A program made the translations under genes and the position numbers. This document shows, piece by piece, positions 1 to 6,673 of a DNA stretch of 64,000 bases. Location of the stretch: the NCBI RefSeq assembly GCF_002355515.1, contig NZ_AP014809.1, forward strand, positions 5,046,501-5,110,500, read 5' to 3'. The notes beneath the pieces were generated by a model. It was not told the DNA's origin, searched no databases, and saw only the letters and a list, made by a program, of their open reading frames with translations. Each line of letters starts with the position of its first letter. Positions within the stretch are counted from its first letter, which is position 1. The DNA comes from Methylorubrum populi. GTDB lineage: Bacteria; Pseudomonadota; Alphaproteobacteria; Rhizobiales; Beijerinckiaceae.

Positions 1-1
1 A

Positions 2-247
2 GTGGCGCAAGGTCTGCGCCCGAAGGGTTTCCCGGCCGACCTGTTCAAGGCGACGCGGCGTAAGCTGGCAGCCTTGAACGCCGCTGAGACCCTGGAGGAC
101 CTTCGCTCGCCGCCCGGCAATCGGCTTCACGCCTTGGAGCGCGACCGCGCCGGCCAGCACGCGATCCGCATCAATGATCAATTCCGTCTCTGCTTCGTCT
201 GGACCGAAGCCGGGCCGGAGCGGGTCGAGTTCACCGACTATCACTGA
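2..247 (+). CDS. higB: HigB-type toxin, 5' truncated by window
   Basis: The protein reads like the C-terminal 80 or so residues of HigB/RelE-family mRNA interferases, which cut ribosome-bound mRNA. Recognisable stretches are the NRLHALERDRAGQHAIRIND block and the ending FTDYH, matching the family's LRLHPLKGDRKGQ and NYEDYH positions. Family members are about 90 residues, so the first 10-15 residues are probably left of the window and the GTG at base 2 is probably not the true start. The gene is followed after 38 bases by a HigA-type antitoxin, the usual toxin-first order. It may lie inside the prophage or just outside it. Confidence 0.85.
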   Translation: MAQGLRPKGFPADLFKATRRKLAALNAAETLEDLRSPPGNRLHALERDRAGQHAIRINDQFRLCFVWTEAGPERVEFTDYH

Positions 248-285
248 CCGCCCGTCACCACTCCGCCGCCACGGAGATCCGTCCG

Positions 286-636
286 ATGACCGCTTATCCG
301 CCCCTTGCCGAACTACGCGCCCTCGACCTCACTCAGATTGAGGAGATCACATCTCCCATCCACCCCGGCGAAATCCTCCGGGAGGAGTATCTCGTGCCGC
401 TCAACCTGTCGGCCGGCGCCGTTGCTCGCGCCTGCGGCGTGCCGCGCACCCGCATCGAGCGGATCGCAACGGAGGAGACCGGGATTTCGACCGACACGGC
501 GCTGCGGCTCGGGCGTTACTTCGGCACCACCCCCGCGTTCTGGCTCAACCTTCAGCGCAAGTACGAAATCGACGTCTTGGACCGCGAGATCGGGGCAGAG
601 ATCGCTGCGATCAGACCGTTGGAGACGGCTGCATGA
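286..636 (+). CDS. higA: HigA-type antitoxin (HTH)
   Basis: This 116-residue protein carries the HigA/VapI signature HPGEILREEYLVPLNLSAG at residues 26-44, followed by an XRE helix-turn-helix at about 40-95, including TPAFWLNLQRKYE typical of the family. It should neutralise the preceding HigB toxin by direct binding and repress the higBA promoter. The start is the ATG at 286. Its stop overlaps the start of the next gene in an ATGA, so translation of the two is probably coupled. Confidence 0.9.
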   Translation: MTAYPPLAELRALDLTQIEEITSPIHPGEILREEYLVPLNLSAGAVARACGVPRTRIERIATEETGISTDTALRLGRYFGTTPAFWLNLQRKYEIDVLDREIGAEIAAIRPLETAA

Positions 637-878
637 GTGTTGGCACCGTCACTTTGGATCAGGCGCCACCGCGCGATCTCGACGTGGTGCGCCTGCTGTC
701 AGATGCCGTAGGAGACGAAGGCGAGCGCATACCGTCTGGGTCTGAAGGTACGGTCGTGCATGTCGTCAATCTGGGTGACACCTACGTGGTCGAATTCGAT
801 GTCCCAGCTTTAGGTACGCTTGCAACGGTAGGCGCTCAAGCCCTAGCGGTCGTGTGGCTGGTATCGTCCATTAAGTGA
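633..878 (+). CDS. DUF4926-like small protein
   Basis: An 81-residue protein whose layout (DVVRLLSDAVGDEGERIPSGSEGTVVHV, then VVEFDVPALGTLATV and VVWL) fits the DUF4926 family, small beta-barrel-like proteins of unknown function often found beside toxin-antitoxin or phage genes. It overlaps higA by 4 bases, so it is probably the third gene of that operon. No catalytic motif or signal peptide is visible. Confidence 0.65.
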   Translation: MSVGTVTLDQAPPRDLDVVRLLSDAVGDEGERIPSGSEGTVVHVVNLGDTYVVEFDVPALGTLATVGAQALAVVWLVSSIK

Positions 879-882
879 GTGA

Positions 883-932
883 CGAGGGCGGCACCTCTCG
901 GCTGGGGCGCGCTGATACATCGGCCGCCCTCG
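883..932. terminator. Inverted repeat between convergent genes
   Basis: CGAGGGCGGC at 883-892 is matched by its exact reverse complement GCCGCCCTCG at 923-932, giving a 10-bp GC stem with a 30-base loop. It sits between the rightward higBA-DUF4926 operon and the leftward gene ending at 959. A bidirectional terminator is likely by position, but there is no U-tract. Confidence 0.4.
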
Positions 933-958
933 CCTCACCGCCGAGGCGGTGTCTGCGA

Positions 959-1939
959 TTAGTGGGTGAGAGCGGCGCCTGCCATTTGGGTGCCGTCCAT
1001 CAGATGGCCACCCTCACCCTTCCTCCATTGGGACCAGAGGTCCCGGAGAAATCGCTTCTCGACGTAGCGCTGCGCCCGATTGTGCGCGTGCGCCTTGGTC
1101 TCGACCCGTTCGGCCTCGTAGACCTTCCGTGCGTCGTAAATTACCTTGAGCGGCCCGCCAGCCTTCACGATGCAGGCACCGAGGTTCCACATCACCGAGC
1201 GCCGAGCCGGGCTGTACCCGTGGTCAAGCGCCTCGACACCACCGACACGCCGCTGCCGGCCGCCATCAGGCATCACGGCCAGCCCCATGCGCTTCCATAG
1301 TTTGGCGGGATTGCCGTAGGAGCCGAGATCCCCAGCCTCGCCGACGATGGCCGCCAGAGACAGCAAGCCGACGCCGCGTGTGGCCTCAACCCACGGCGCG
1401 ACGGGTAGCCCCTTCGCCAAGGCCACTAGCCGCTTCTCAACAGCCCTGCGGTGGCGCTCGACACCATCTCGGGCTTCGGTCAGAGGAAACATTGCAGCCA
1501 GGGCAACCTCACCCATGGGATGAGAGCCTTTGCCGATGGCGGCACCGTAGATCTTGTCCGCTTCCTTTTTGTCGCCGCCCTCAGCGAGGCGACGGCACAG
1601 GGCCTTTGCCTGCAAGGTCAACGACTTCTCGGCGCGGTGCCACGCCTGCCGGCGCCGCCATTGTTCACGGACCTCTGCAATAAGGTCGGCGAGGTCGGCA
1701 GGGGGTAGTTGGATAACGCGTCTGCCATGGCCGGCCTCGCCTTCGCCGGCCTCACGGTCGGCGATCTCGGTATCATGGGCGACGAGGCTGGCAGTGGTTG
1801 TATGGGTGCCACGAAGGCACTGGCCAGCCTCGTCATCGGCGTTACCGCCGATTGGGTAAAGGGGTGCGGTGGGCGACGCATCGTGATGGGGTGGCAGATG
1901 TTCAACGGTCGCCCGACCGCGCCGGGACGTGCCCGGCAT
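959..1939 (-). CDS. Stand-alone IS110/IS116-type transposase C-terminal domain protein
   Basis: A 326-residue protein. Residues from about 190 (VEATRGVGLLSLAAIVGEAG, then NPAKLWKRMGLAVMPDGGRQRR and GYSPARRSVMWNLG) resemble the Transposase_20 domain that forms the C-terminal half of IS110/IS116 transposases. The usual N-terminal DEDD/RuvC-like domain is absent, replaced by a charged helical region, and no insertion-sequence ends were seen. The start is the ATG at 1939, 7 bases after the upstream gene's stop; longer frames would overlap that gene. It is the last gene of a four-gene leftward operon starting at 3394. It may be a domesticated DNA-binding or recombination protein rather than an active transposase. 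Confidence 0.65.
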   Translation of the reverse strand: MPGTSRRGRATVEHLPPHHDASPTAPLYPIGGNADDEAGQCLRGTHTTTASLVAHDTEIADREAGEGEAGHGRRVIQLPPADLADLIAEVREQWRRRQAWHRAEKSLTLQAKALCRRLAEGGDKKEADKIYGAAIGKGSHPMGEVALAAMFPLTEARDGVERHRRAVEKRLVALAKGLPVAPWVEATRGVGLLSLAAIVGEAGDLGSYGNPAKLWKRMGLAVMPDGGRQRRVGGVEALDHGYSPARRSVMWNLGACIVKAGGPLKVIYDARKVYEAERVETKAHAHNRAQRYVEKRFLRDLWSQWRKGEGGHLMDGTQMAGAALTH

Positions 1940-1946
1940 CTCTGAA

Positions 1947-2471
1947 TTACTCCGCGAGGCCACGTGCCGCCTCCTGCAATTCGCGCAGGCGCCGATCGGT
2001 GAGCACATCGCCAGCCGTCTTGTCGCCCGGCACAGACTGAGCCACGAGGCGCAGCCAGCGCGCCTTGACCCCCATATCCGTTGCCTGCGCATCGTAGAAC
2101 TGCGCGGCCTCTGCAATCTCCTCTCGGGTCGCCTCACCGAGCTTCTTGCCGCCGGGGAGCGGGAACATGAGGAGCGTGCCAGCCGCGAGTTGCACCACGC
2201 GGTGCGAACCGTTCGTGCGGTTGGCGACCAGCTTCTCGGCCGGCGGGGTCCACACCTTCCGGCGCTCGACGCGGCACTGTGCGGTCACGGCGGCGTAGCA
2301 AGCGGTCGAGAGAAGTGGGTCGGTCAGATCGTCTCGCAGACGACGGTTGTTGCGCACGGACTGCTCCAGGGCGCGGGTCGCCTCACGCACATCGCCGTTC
2401 GCGGCTTCCAAAGCGGCACGAGCCGCCTCGGCAACGAGATCTCTTTCCTTGGGCTTTGCTGAAGCGGCCAT
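1947..2471 (-). CDS. Hypothetical helical protein paired with IS110-domain protein
   Basis: A 174-residue protein starting at MAASAKPKERDLVAEAARAA. It looks mainly alpha-helical, with charged amphipathic stretches at about 1-60 and 120-174 and a central hydrophobic patch (VQLAAGTLLMFPLPGG). No known domain was recognised. The start at 2471 was chosen because the longer frame upstream has phage-atypical arginine and proline-rich composition. It lies 7 bases upstream of the IS110-domain gene and is presumably co-expressed with it, so the two may be partners (inference). Confidence 0.6.
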   Translation of the reverse strand: MAASAKPKERDLVAEAARAALEAANGDVREATRALEQSVRNNRRLRDDLTDPLLSTACYAAVTAQCRVERRKVWTPPAEKLVANRTNGSHRVVQLAAGTLLMFPLPGGKKLGEATREEIAEAAQFYDAQATDMGVKARWLRLVAQSVPGDKTAGDVLTDRRLRELQEAARGLAE

Positions 2472-2680
2472 GTCGGGTCTCCACGGGCGCCGGCCCGCCA
2501 GGGCCTGAAGCGCGTACAGGTGGTCGGAAGCGACCGCCGGCACCCGTGAAGTCGGGGAACTCGGGATCGCGCTTGATACCGCCCTGGCGGGGCGGGATAG
2601 GTGCAGACGACGACAGAACGGTATTGGGCGGCACTGCCGATACGGTCGTCGTCCGCTTCCGTCTTCCGACGGATCTGCGA

Positions 2681-3082
2681 TTAGGATTGGCGCCAGTCGT
2701 AGCCGACAGCACTCAGAACGAGCGCCGCTCGGGTCGTTGGGCAGGCTGCGCGGCAAAAATAATCAACCGCGTCGCTGCCCTTGGGCACCCACTGCAAGTA
2801 CGGCAACTCGCGGGTGTCTTGAGCGCAGGCCTCCGGAAACCCCGCCGGCATCGTCACCCCCTCTCGGGATAGAGAAGCAGCGCGCGCAACCGCTTTTCGA
2901 TAGGAGTGCTGCGCCAGGATCTCGCGATGCTTATGAACGATGAAACCGAGATAGGCATCGAACAGTCGGTCAGTGACGGGCTCGGCAACAGCCGTTGGCG
3001 AGCCGATGAGAGTGACGCCACCTCCGATCAAAGGCAGTGTCGTGAGGCCGCGAAGGAAACCGCGCCGGGAGTGGTTGGACAT
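2681..3082 (-). CDS. Tat-signal hypothetical protein
   Basis: A 133-residue protein beginning MSNHSRRGFLRGLTTLPLIG, a clear twin-arginine signal (S-R-R-G-F-L) followed by a hydrophobic stretch, with a likely cleavage site near AVA-EP at residues 31-34. The mature part of about 100 residues has four cysteines (CAQD, CRAAC), several of which could pair in the periplasm. No family was recognised. It is the second gene of the leftward operon controlled from the 3413-3478 region. Confidence 0.7.
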   Translation of the reverse strand: MSNHSRRGFLRGLTTLPLIGGGVTLIGSPTAVAEPVTDRLFDAYLGFIVHKHREILAQHSYRKAVARAASLSREGVTMPAGFPEACAQDTRELPYLQWVPKGSDAVDYFCRAACPTTRAALVLSAVGYDWRQS

Positions 3083-3094
3083 TGCCCCCTCCCC

Positions 3095-3394
3095 TCAGTT
3101 CGCGGTCTTGGCGCGAGCGGTGCGCGCCGTCTGCCACGCAGCTTTGAGCGCCACCGACATGGCCTCGCCCCAGCTATCGCCGAAACGATCCTGATGCGCC
3201 TTCGCGGCGAGAACGGCTGCCTTCATGATTGCGGCGCGGTCGAACTGACCGTTCACGACCAGCGGACGGCGCTGGAACTTGACAAAAACCTCAACCCGAC
3301 CGCGAGCGCCGAGGAAGCCGGCGGGTACCTGTTGGCGGTCGGCGCGGAGGCCGGTGAGAGCGGAGGACCAAGAGAGTTGGCGGCGGGAAGACAT
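3095..3394 (-). CDS. Short phage protein with SRR-LSWS-AL-LRADR N-terminus
   Basis: A 99-residue basic protein. Its first residues, MSSRRQLSWSSALTGLRADR, closely match the start of the unrelated 35187-35690 protein, whereas the remainder (ending AAWQTARTARAKTAN) does not. The start at 3394 is preferred over 3409 because of this shared N-terminus. It is the first gene of the leftward accessory operon, about 25 bases downstream of a TTGACA-N17-CATATT promoter. Function unknown. Confidence 0.6.
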   Translation of the reverse strand: MSSRRQLSWSSALTGLRADRQQVPAGFLGARGRVEVFVKFQRRPLVVNGQFDRAAIMKAAVLAAKAHQDRFGDSWGEAMSVALKAAWQTARTARAKTAN

Positions 3395-3412
3395 GGACGT
3401 TGGCCCCATTTC

Positions 3413-3478
3413 TGTGCTACCAGCACAATATGAGGCGCCGTAAAGGTGCTGTCAACACAAAAATGGTGCCATTAGCAC
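3413..3478. promoter_or_regulatory. Three operator-like palindromes upstream of XRE regulator
   Basis: TGTGCTACCAGCACA (3413-3427) is a perfect 6+3+6 inverted repeat. GTGCTGTCAACAC (3446-3458) and GTGCCATTAGCAC (3466-3478) are imperfect versions of the same GTGCT-N3-AGCAC site. The last abuts the ATG of the XRE gene at 3479 and the others overlap the leftward promoter. Autoregulation and control of the divergent operon by the 3479 protein are inferred. Confidence 0.6.
3427..3455 (-). promoter_or_regulatory. Leftward promoter of the accessory operon
   Basis: On the minus strand TTGACA (3455-3450) is followed by a 17-base spacer and CATATT (3432-3427). It overlaps two of the three operator-like palindromes and points at the gene starting at 3394. 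Confidence 0.55.
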
Positions 3479-3745
3479 ATGACTGAGACCGATGGGCGAA
3501 CGGTGGTTCTCACCGTTGAGCAAATCCGGATGGCTAAGGCCGCCCTCGGCTGGTCAAATCCTATGATGGCTGAGATGACCGGCCTCCATCGAAACACCCT
3601 CAACCGAGCCGAGAACGGAGAGGCGAAGAGATCAACCCTTGAGCTTTTACGACGGGTGTTCGAGCAAGCCGGTCTAGAATTCATTCCCGCTAATGGCGGC
3701 GGCCCTGGCGTGAGGCTTCGGGAGAACGCCGAGAGCGCGAACTGA
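3479..3745 (+). CDS. XRE-family transcriptional regulator
   Basis: An 88-residue protein with one helix-turn-helix: QIRMAKAALGWSNPMMAEMTGLHRNTLNRAENGEAKRSTLELLRRVFEQAGLEFI, the classical Cro/CI-type fold (residues about 15-70), in the short-XRE style where the last part reads FEQAGLEFIPANGGGPGVRL. It probably binds the GTGCT-N3-AGCAC sites just upstream. Two small membrane proteins follow on the same strand, so it may lead a three-gene rightward unit. Confidence 0.85.
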   Translation: MTETDGRTVVLTVEQIRMAKAALGWSNPMMAEMTGLHRNTLNRAENGEAKRSTLELLRRVFEQAGLEFIPANGGGPGVRLRENAESAN

Positions 3746-3746
3746 C

Positions 3747-3983
3747 GTGCCGCGCAACGTCGAGCCGTTTTCCTTCTGGCGCTGGCTTGTCCGCAGCCTG
3801 TGGCTTTTCGTCATTCGCAGCGGTGCGGTCTTTGGCGCCCTGAGTACCTATCTCACCGTGTTCGGCGTCGAAGACGCCTACACCGACGTGATCAAGGACT
3901 ACCGCTGGGAACTCGCGATTGGGCTCGTCCTCGCCCTTATCGTGAACCTGATGTACGATTGGGAGTGGAGCAAGGAGCCGTAG
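3747..3983 (+). CDS. Small two-helix membrane protein
   Basis: A 78-residue protein with a GTG start one base after the XRE stop. Two hydrophobic segments are visible at about 19-39 and 56-72, with a short acidic loop (EDAYTDVIKD) between. No family was recognised. The tight spacing to the regulator and to the next membrane protein suggests one transcript. Confidence 0.6.
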   Translation: MPRNVEPFSFWRWLVRSLWLFVIRSGAVFGALSTYLTVFGVEDAYTDVIKDYRWELAIGLVLALIVNLMYDWEWSKEP

Positions 3984-4556
3984 ATGCCGACGCCCGTCCT
4001 TGTCGCCTTGGCGGTTTTAATCGCCTACCCGTTGATCCAGATCGTTGCGATCCGCCTACGCCGCGCTGATCGCTTGGCTTTTCGCGCCCTGATTGACGAG
4101 ATGAAGGCCGACCCTGCCTATCAGGGGAAGCCAGAACAGGACGCGCTCAACCAGATCGACGACGACGCCTATGGCTCGCCGGTTGTTGCGCTCACGCCGA
4201 TCATCCTTCCAATCATGGTGATCGCCGACATTCTGGCTCCTCGGCTCGAAGAGGATGCGATCCCGAGCCCCGATAGGCCCCGCTCTATCGTCTACGCATT
4301 TGGGACGCTACGCCACGTGCCTGCATCGTCCCCCCTTTGGGATGATGACAGACTGCCCGTCGCACTTAGGCTGTCGGTCAAGCTCTGCTTTGAAACGTGG
4401 CCCGTTTCCACGTTCCTCGCAGCCGTTCTAGCTGCGCCGTTCGCAGCCCTTGAAGCCATCCTTCGTTGGGTTCGCACGAACACACTAGAGCACCTGAGCG
4501 CGTACAAGGTCGGGCTGCGACTGTGGCACGTCTTCGGCGCGTTTGGGGCGCGCTAA
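3984..4556 (+). CDS. Hypothetical membrane protein
   Basis: A 190-residue protein directly abutting the previous stop. Likely transmembrane segments lie at about 3-22, 67-86 and 137-160, with an acidic region (KADPAYQGKPEQDALNQIDDD) between the first two. No domain was recognised. With its neighbour it forms a membrane-protein pair behind an XRE regulator, a layout seen for lysogenic-conversion or superinfection-exclusion genes, but no function can be assigned. Confidence 0.6.
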   Translation: MPTPVLVALAVLIAYPLIQIVAIRLRRADRLAFRALIDEMKADPAYQGKPEQDALNQIDDDAYGSPVVALTPIILPIMVIADILAPRLEEDAIPSPDRPRSIVYAFGTLRHVPASSPLWDDDRLPVALRLSVKLCFETWPVSTFLAAVLAAPFAALEAILRWVRTNTLEHLSAYKVGLRLWHVFGAFGAR

Positions 4557-4565
4557 TCAGCCAGC

Positions 4566-5093
4566 CTACGGTGTCATCACGCCGGCCGTGACGCCTGCCA
4601 TAACCGTGCCCGCGAGCAAGCTTCCCCAGGCTGTCCACACCGCCATGCGCGTCAGCTTCGCGCTCCGGTGGAGGACGGCCTGATTGCGGCCTATGCACCG
4701 GGAGCTGTCGGCCAGAGCCTCTGCCTTTGAAGTGGCGAGCGGCTTGGCATCCTTTACGTCGTCAACCCACCCCTCGGGATCATTGCCGACGTAGGAAAAG
4801 GCATCCGGCATCGCCGCCCGGTTTGCGAGGAACATAGCCCCTAACAGGCCAGCGACAGTGAGTAGGCCAGCCCATGCGAATGGAGCAGCAGGTGCATTCG
4901 TGGCCAGCGCCGCGATGCTGGCGCTGCCGATCACGGCCGAGGCGGCGGCCAAAAAGCCGAAGAAGGTCATTGCCCGCTGATTGCCCGCCAAGGCCACCGT
5001 CAACTGCGCGCTAAGATAAGCGTCGGCATCTCGCTTGATTAACTCCAGCGTGTCATCGTCCGCACGCGAAAGGCTCTCGGCGATGTCAGACAT
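4566..5093 (-). CDS. Hypothetical membrane protein
   Basis: A 175-residue protein on the opposite strand from its neighbours, convergent with the 3984-4556 gene. Hydrophobic segments lie at about 41-64, 72-90 and 150-172. The N-terminal 35 residues are charged and the 90-145 region is soluble. No family was recognised; an isolated phage moron is plausible. Confidence 0.6.
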   Translation of the reverse strand: MSDIAESLSRADDDTLELIKRDADAYLSAQLTVALAGNQRAMTFFGFLAAASAVIGSASIAALATNAPAAPFAWAGLLTVAGLLGAMFLANRAAMPDAFSYVGNDPEGWVDDVKDAKPLATSKAEALADSSRCIGRNQAVLHRSAKLTRMAVWTAWGSLLAGTVMAGVTAGVMTP

Positions 5094-5244
5094 GCAGCAC
5101 CACGATTATCACATGCAGCCGAAGGACCGGCCAACCGGCACAAAAGGGCCTGACGGGAGCACGCGCAAGCCTCACATCATCACGGGCGACACAAAGCCAG
5201 CACCGAGGCCGTCGCCGAAACCATCTGGCGGCGGCAAGAAATGA
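5083..5244 (+). CDS. Possible small basic protein
   Basis: A 53-residue open frame starting MSDMQHHDYHMQPKDRP and ending in a proline, lysine and glycine-rich tail (RPSPKPSGGGKK). It diverges from, and overlaps by 11 bases, the start of the minus-strand gene at 5093. Composition is plausible for a real small phage protein, but nothing else supports it. Confidence 0.35.
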   Translation: MSDMQHHDYHMQPKDRPTGTKGPDGSTRKPHIITGDTKPAPRPSPKPSGGGKK

Positions 5245-5249
5245 AGGGC

Positions 5250-5546
5250 TCAAACGTGCCGCGGCTTGAGCAGCCCTCGTATGGTGTCCTCAGCCCCGCC
5301 AATCGGTTTAAGCGGCTTCTCAAGGGCCAGGGCCGCGCGGGCGATTTCCACCGCCTCCGCTGCCCCATCTCGGATCTGAGCCAGGGCGGCTCCGAACTCT
5401 TCCAGGGTCTGGGCCGCTTGGCCCGTCACCGTCTCCTCAGGTGGGATGCCTTCAAGGTCGGAGGCGATGTCCTCAGCATCCGCACGTAGATCCTCAACCA
5501 TCTCGTCGAGGGTCATGCGCGGCAAGGATGGAGGCTTCAGAAGCAT
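5250..5546 (-). CDS. Hypothetical acidic helical protein
   Basis: A 98-residue, strongly acidic and alanine-rich protein (MVEDLRADAEDIASDLEGIPPEE, then LEEFGAALAQIRDGAAEAVEIARAALALEKP), probably all-helical or coiled coil. No family was recognised. It sits alone between a plus-strand small frame and the secreted protein at 5609. Confidence 0.55.
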   Translation of the reverse strand: MLLKPPSLPRMTLDEMVEDLRADAEDIASDLEGIPPEETVTGQAAQTLEEFGAALAQIRDGAAEAVEIARAALALEKPLKPIGGAEDTIRGLLKPRHV

Positions 5547-5608
5547 ACCAGAACGCTAGGCGGAACGGGCGGACTCGACAAGGCGGTTGCCGCAGCTAGG
5601 TTCAGCCG

Positions 5609-6673
5609 ATGCGCTACGTTCTCACCCTCACTGCATTGATCGCCCTTATTGCGTCGCCGGCCTCGCCGCAGTCGCAACAGGATAAAGGCGCGCTGAAACG
5701 GTTTGCTGTCAGCGAGATATACCATGGCCCCCCTGTATTTCCTGATTTTAGAGGAAGAGACCGGGGATTTAATTTATACAGAACGCGTATTCGCGCAGGT
5801 ATTTCAAGTGGGCCAAACTTCTCTGGAACCTATTCCCTCATCTCATTTGGGTGTGGCACCGGATGCACGCAGGTATACATCGCCGACAATCGCAATGGAT
5901 ATGTTGGCAACGTGCCTATCGGCGGCGAGGAGACTCCATATCTTCAGATGTTCTACAACATAAATAGCTCTGCCATAATAGCGTACTGGCAGTACGGAGG
6001 GCGGTGCGTCAGGAAGGTACTCGCACTCGTAGATCGAAACTTTAATGAGTACCAGCAGTCCGAAATAGGGCCTGAAGAAGCCTGCTACAACATAGGTGAC
6101 GCAAGCAATCTACAATCTGTCCAACGCGCCTTGGGCGGCAAAGAAGAACCTAGCAACCTCCCCGACATTGCGCCAGCGACCCCCGCGAGCGCGCATTCAG
6201 ACAGGGAGGCAAATTTGAACCAACAGGCAGGATTTATTGCCGCTGTTAAGCATGCTCGAACCGAATATGCTCAAGGCCAAAATGACATGGCCAAGGGCGC
6301 TGCACGCCCCATGAGGGCTAAGAACGTTTGTGCGGCACTCAAGGGATATTCAGTCTCAGGCTGGATAGGTAAGATATCCAAGTTATCGTCTAATAGCGAG
6401 GGCAAGGGCGTCCTGCATATCGAGATTTCACCCCAAATAACACTCAAAACATGGAACAACGCCCTATCAGATATATCCGACGGAACGCTGATAGAGGCGG
6501 GGTCGAAGGTTTTTCGACAGGCATCAGCGTTGCGAGAGGGTGCTGATATACAATTCTCCGGATCATTTATTCCTTCGTCAATAGACTGTGTGAAGGAAGG
6601 AAGTCTAACCCTATCGGGGTCGATAGAGAGACCGGAATACCTTTTCCGGTTCTCTGATGTAAGCCCTATTTAA
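5609..6673 (+). CDS. Secreted hypothetical protein, AT-rich moron
   Basis: A 354-residue protein with a Sec signal peptide (MRYVLTLTALIALIASPASP, cleavage near residue 19-21). The N-terminal part (about 25-175) has paired cysteines (CGTGC, CVRK, CYN). The C-terminal part (about 235-354, beginning RAKNVCAALKGYSVSGWIGKI, with KTWNNALSDIS and AGSKVFR) looks like a separate beta-rich periplasmic domain that I recall being fused to varied N-terminal domains elsewhere. Base composition is visibly more AT-rich than both neighbours and codon use differs, pointing to horizontal acquisition. It ends at the base before the tape-measure gene's stop on the other strand. Confidence 0.65.
   Translation: MRYVLTLTALIALIASPASPQSQQDKGALKRFAVSEIYHGPPVFPDFRGRDRGFNLYRTRIRAGISSGPNFSGTYSLISFGCGTGCTQVYIADNRNGYVGNVPIGGEETPYLQMFYNINSSAIIAYWQYGGRCVRKVLALVDRNFNEYQQSEIGPEEACYNIGDASNLQSVQRALGGKEEPSNLPDIAPATPASAHSDREANLNQQAGFIAAVKHARTEYAQGQNDMAKGAARPMRAKNVCAALKGYSVSGWIGKISKLSSNSEGKGVLHIEISPQITLKTWNNALSDISDGTLIEAGSKVFRQASALREGADIQFSGSFIPSSIDCVKEGSLTLSGSIERPEYLFRFSDVSPI

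Noticed and set aside
959..2471. A complete IS110-family insertion sequence
   Set aside because: No DEDD domain, no terminal sequences, and the gene is joined to an operon with its own upstream promoter.
2383..2712. Minus-strand 109-residue frame between the 1947 gene and the Tat-signal gene
   Set aside because: Overlaps the 1947 gene start and has Pro/Arg-rich low-complexity composition; the 2472-2680 gap is more likely non-coding.
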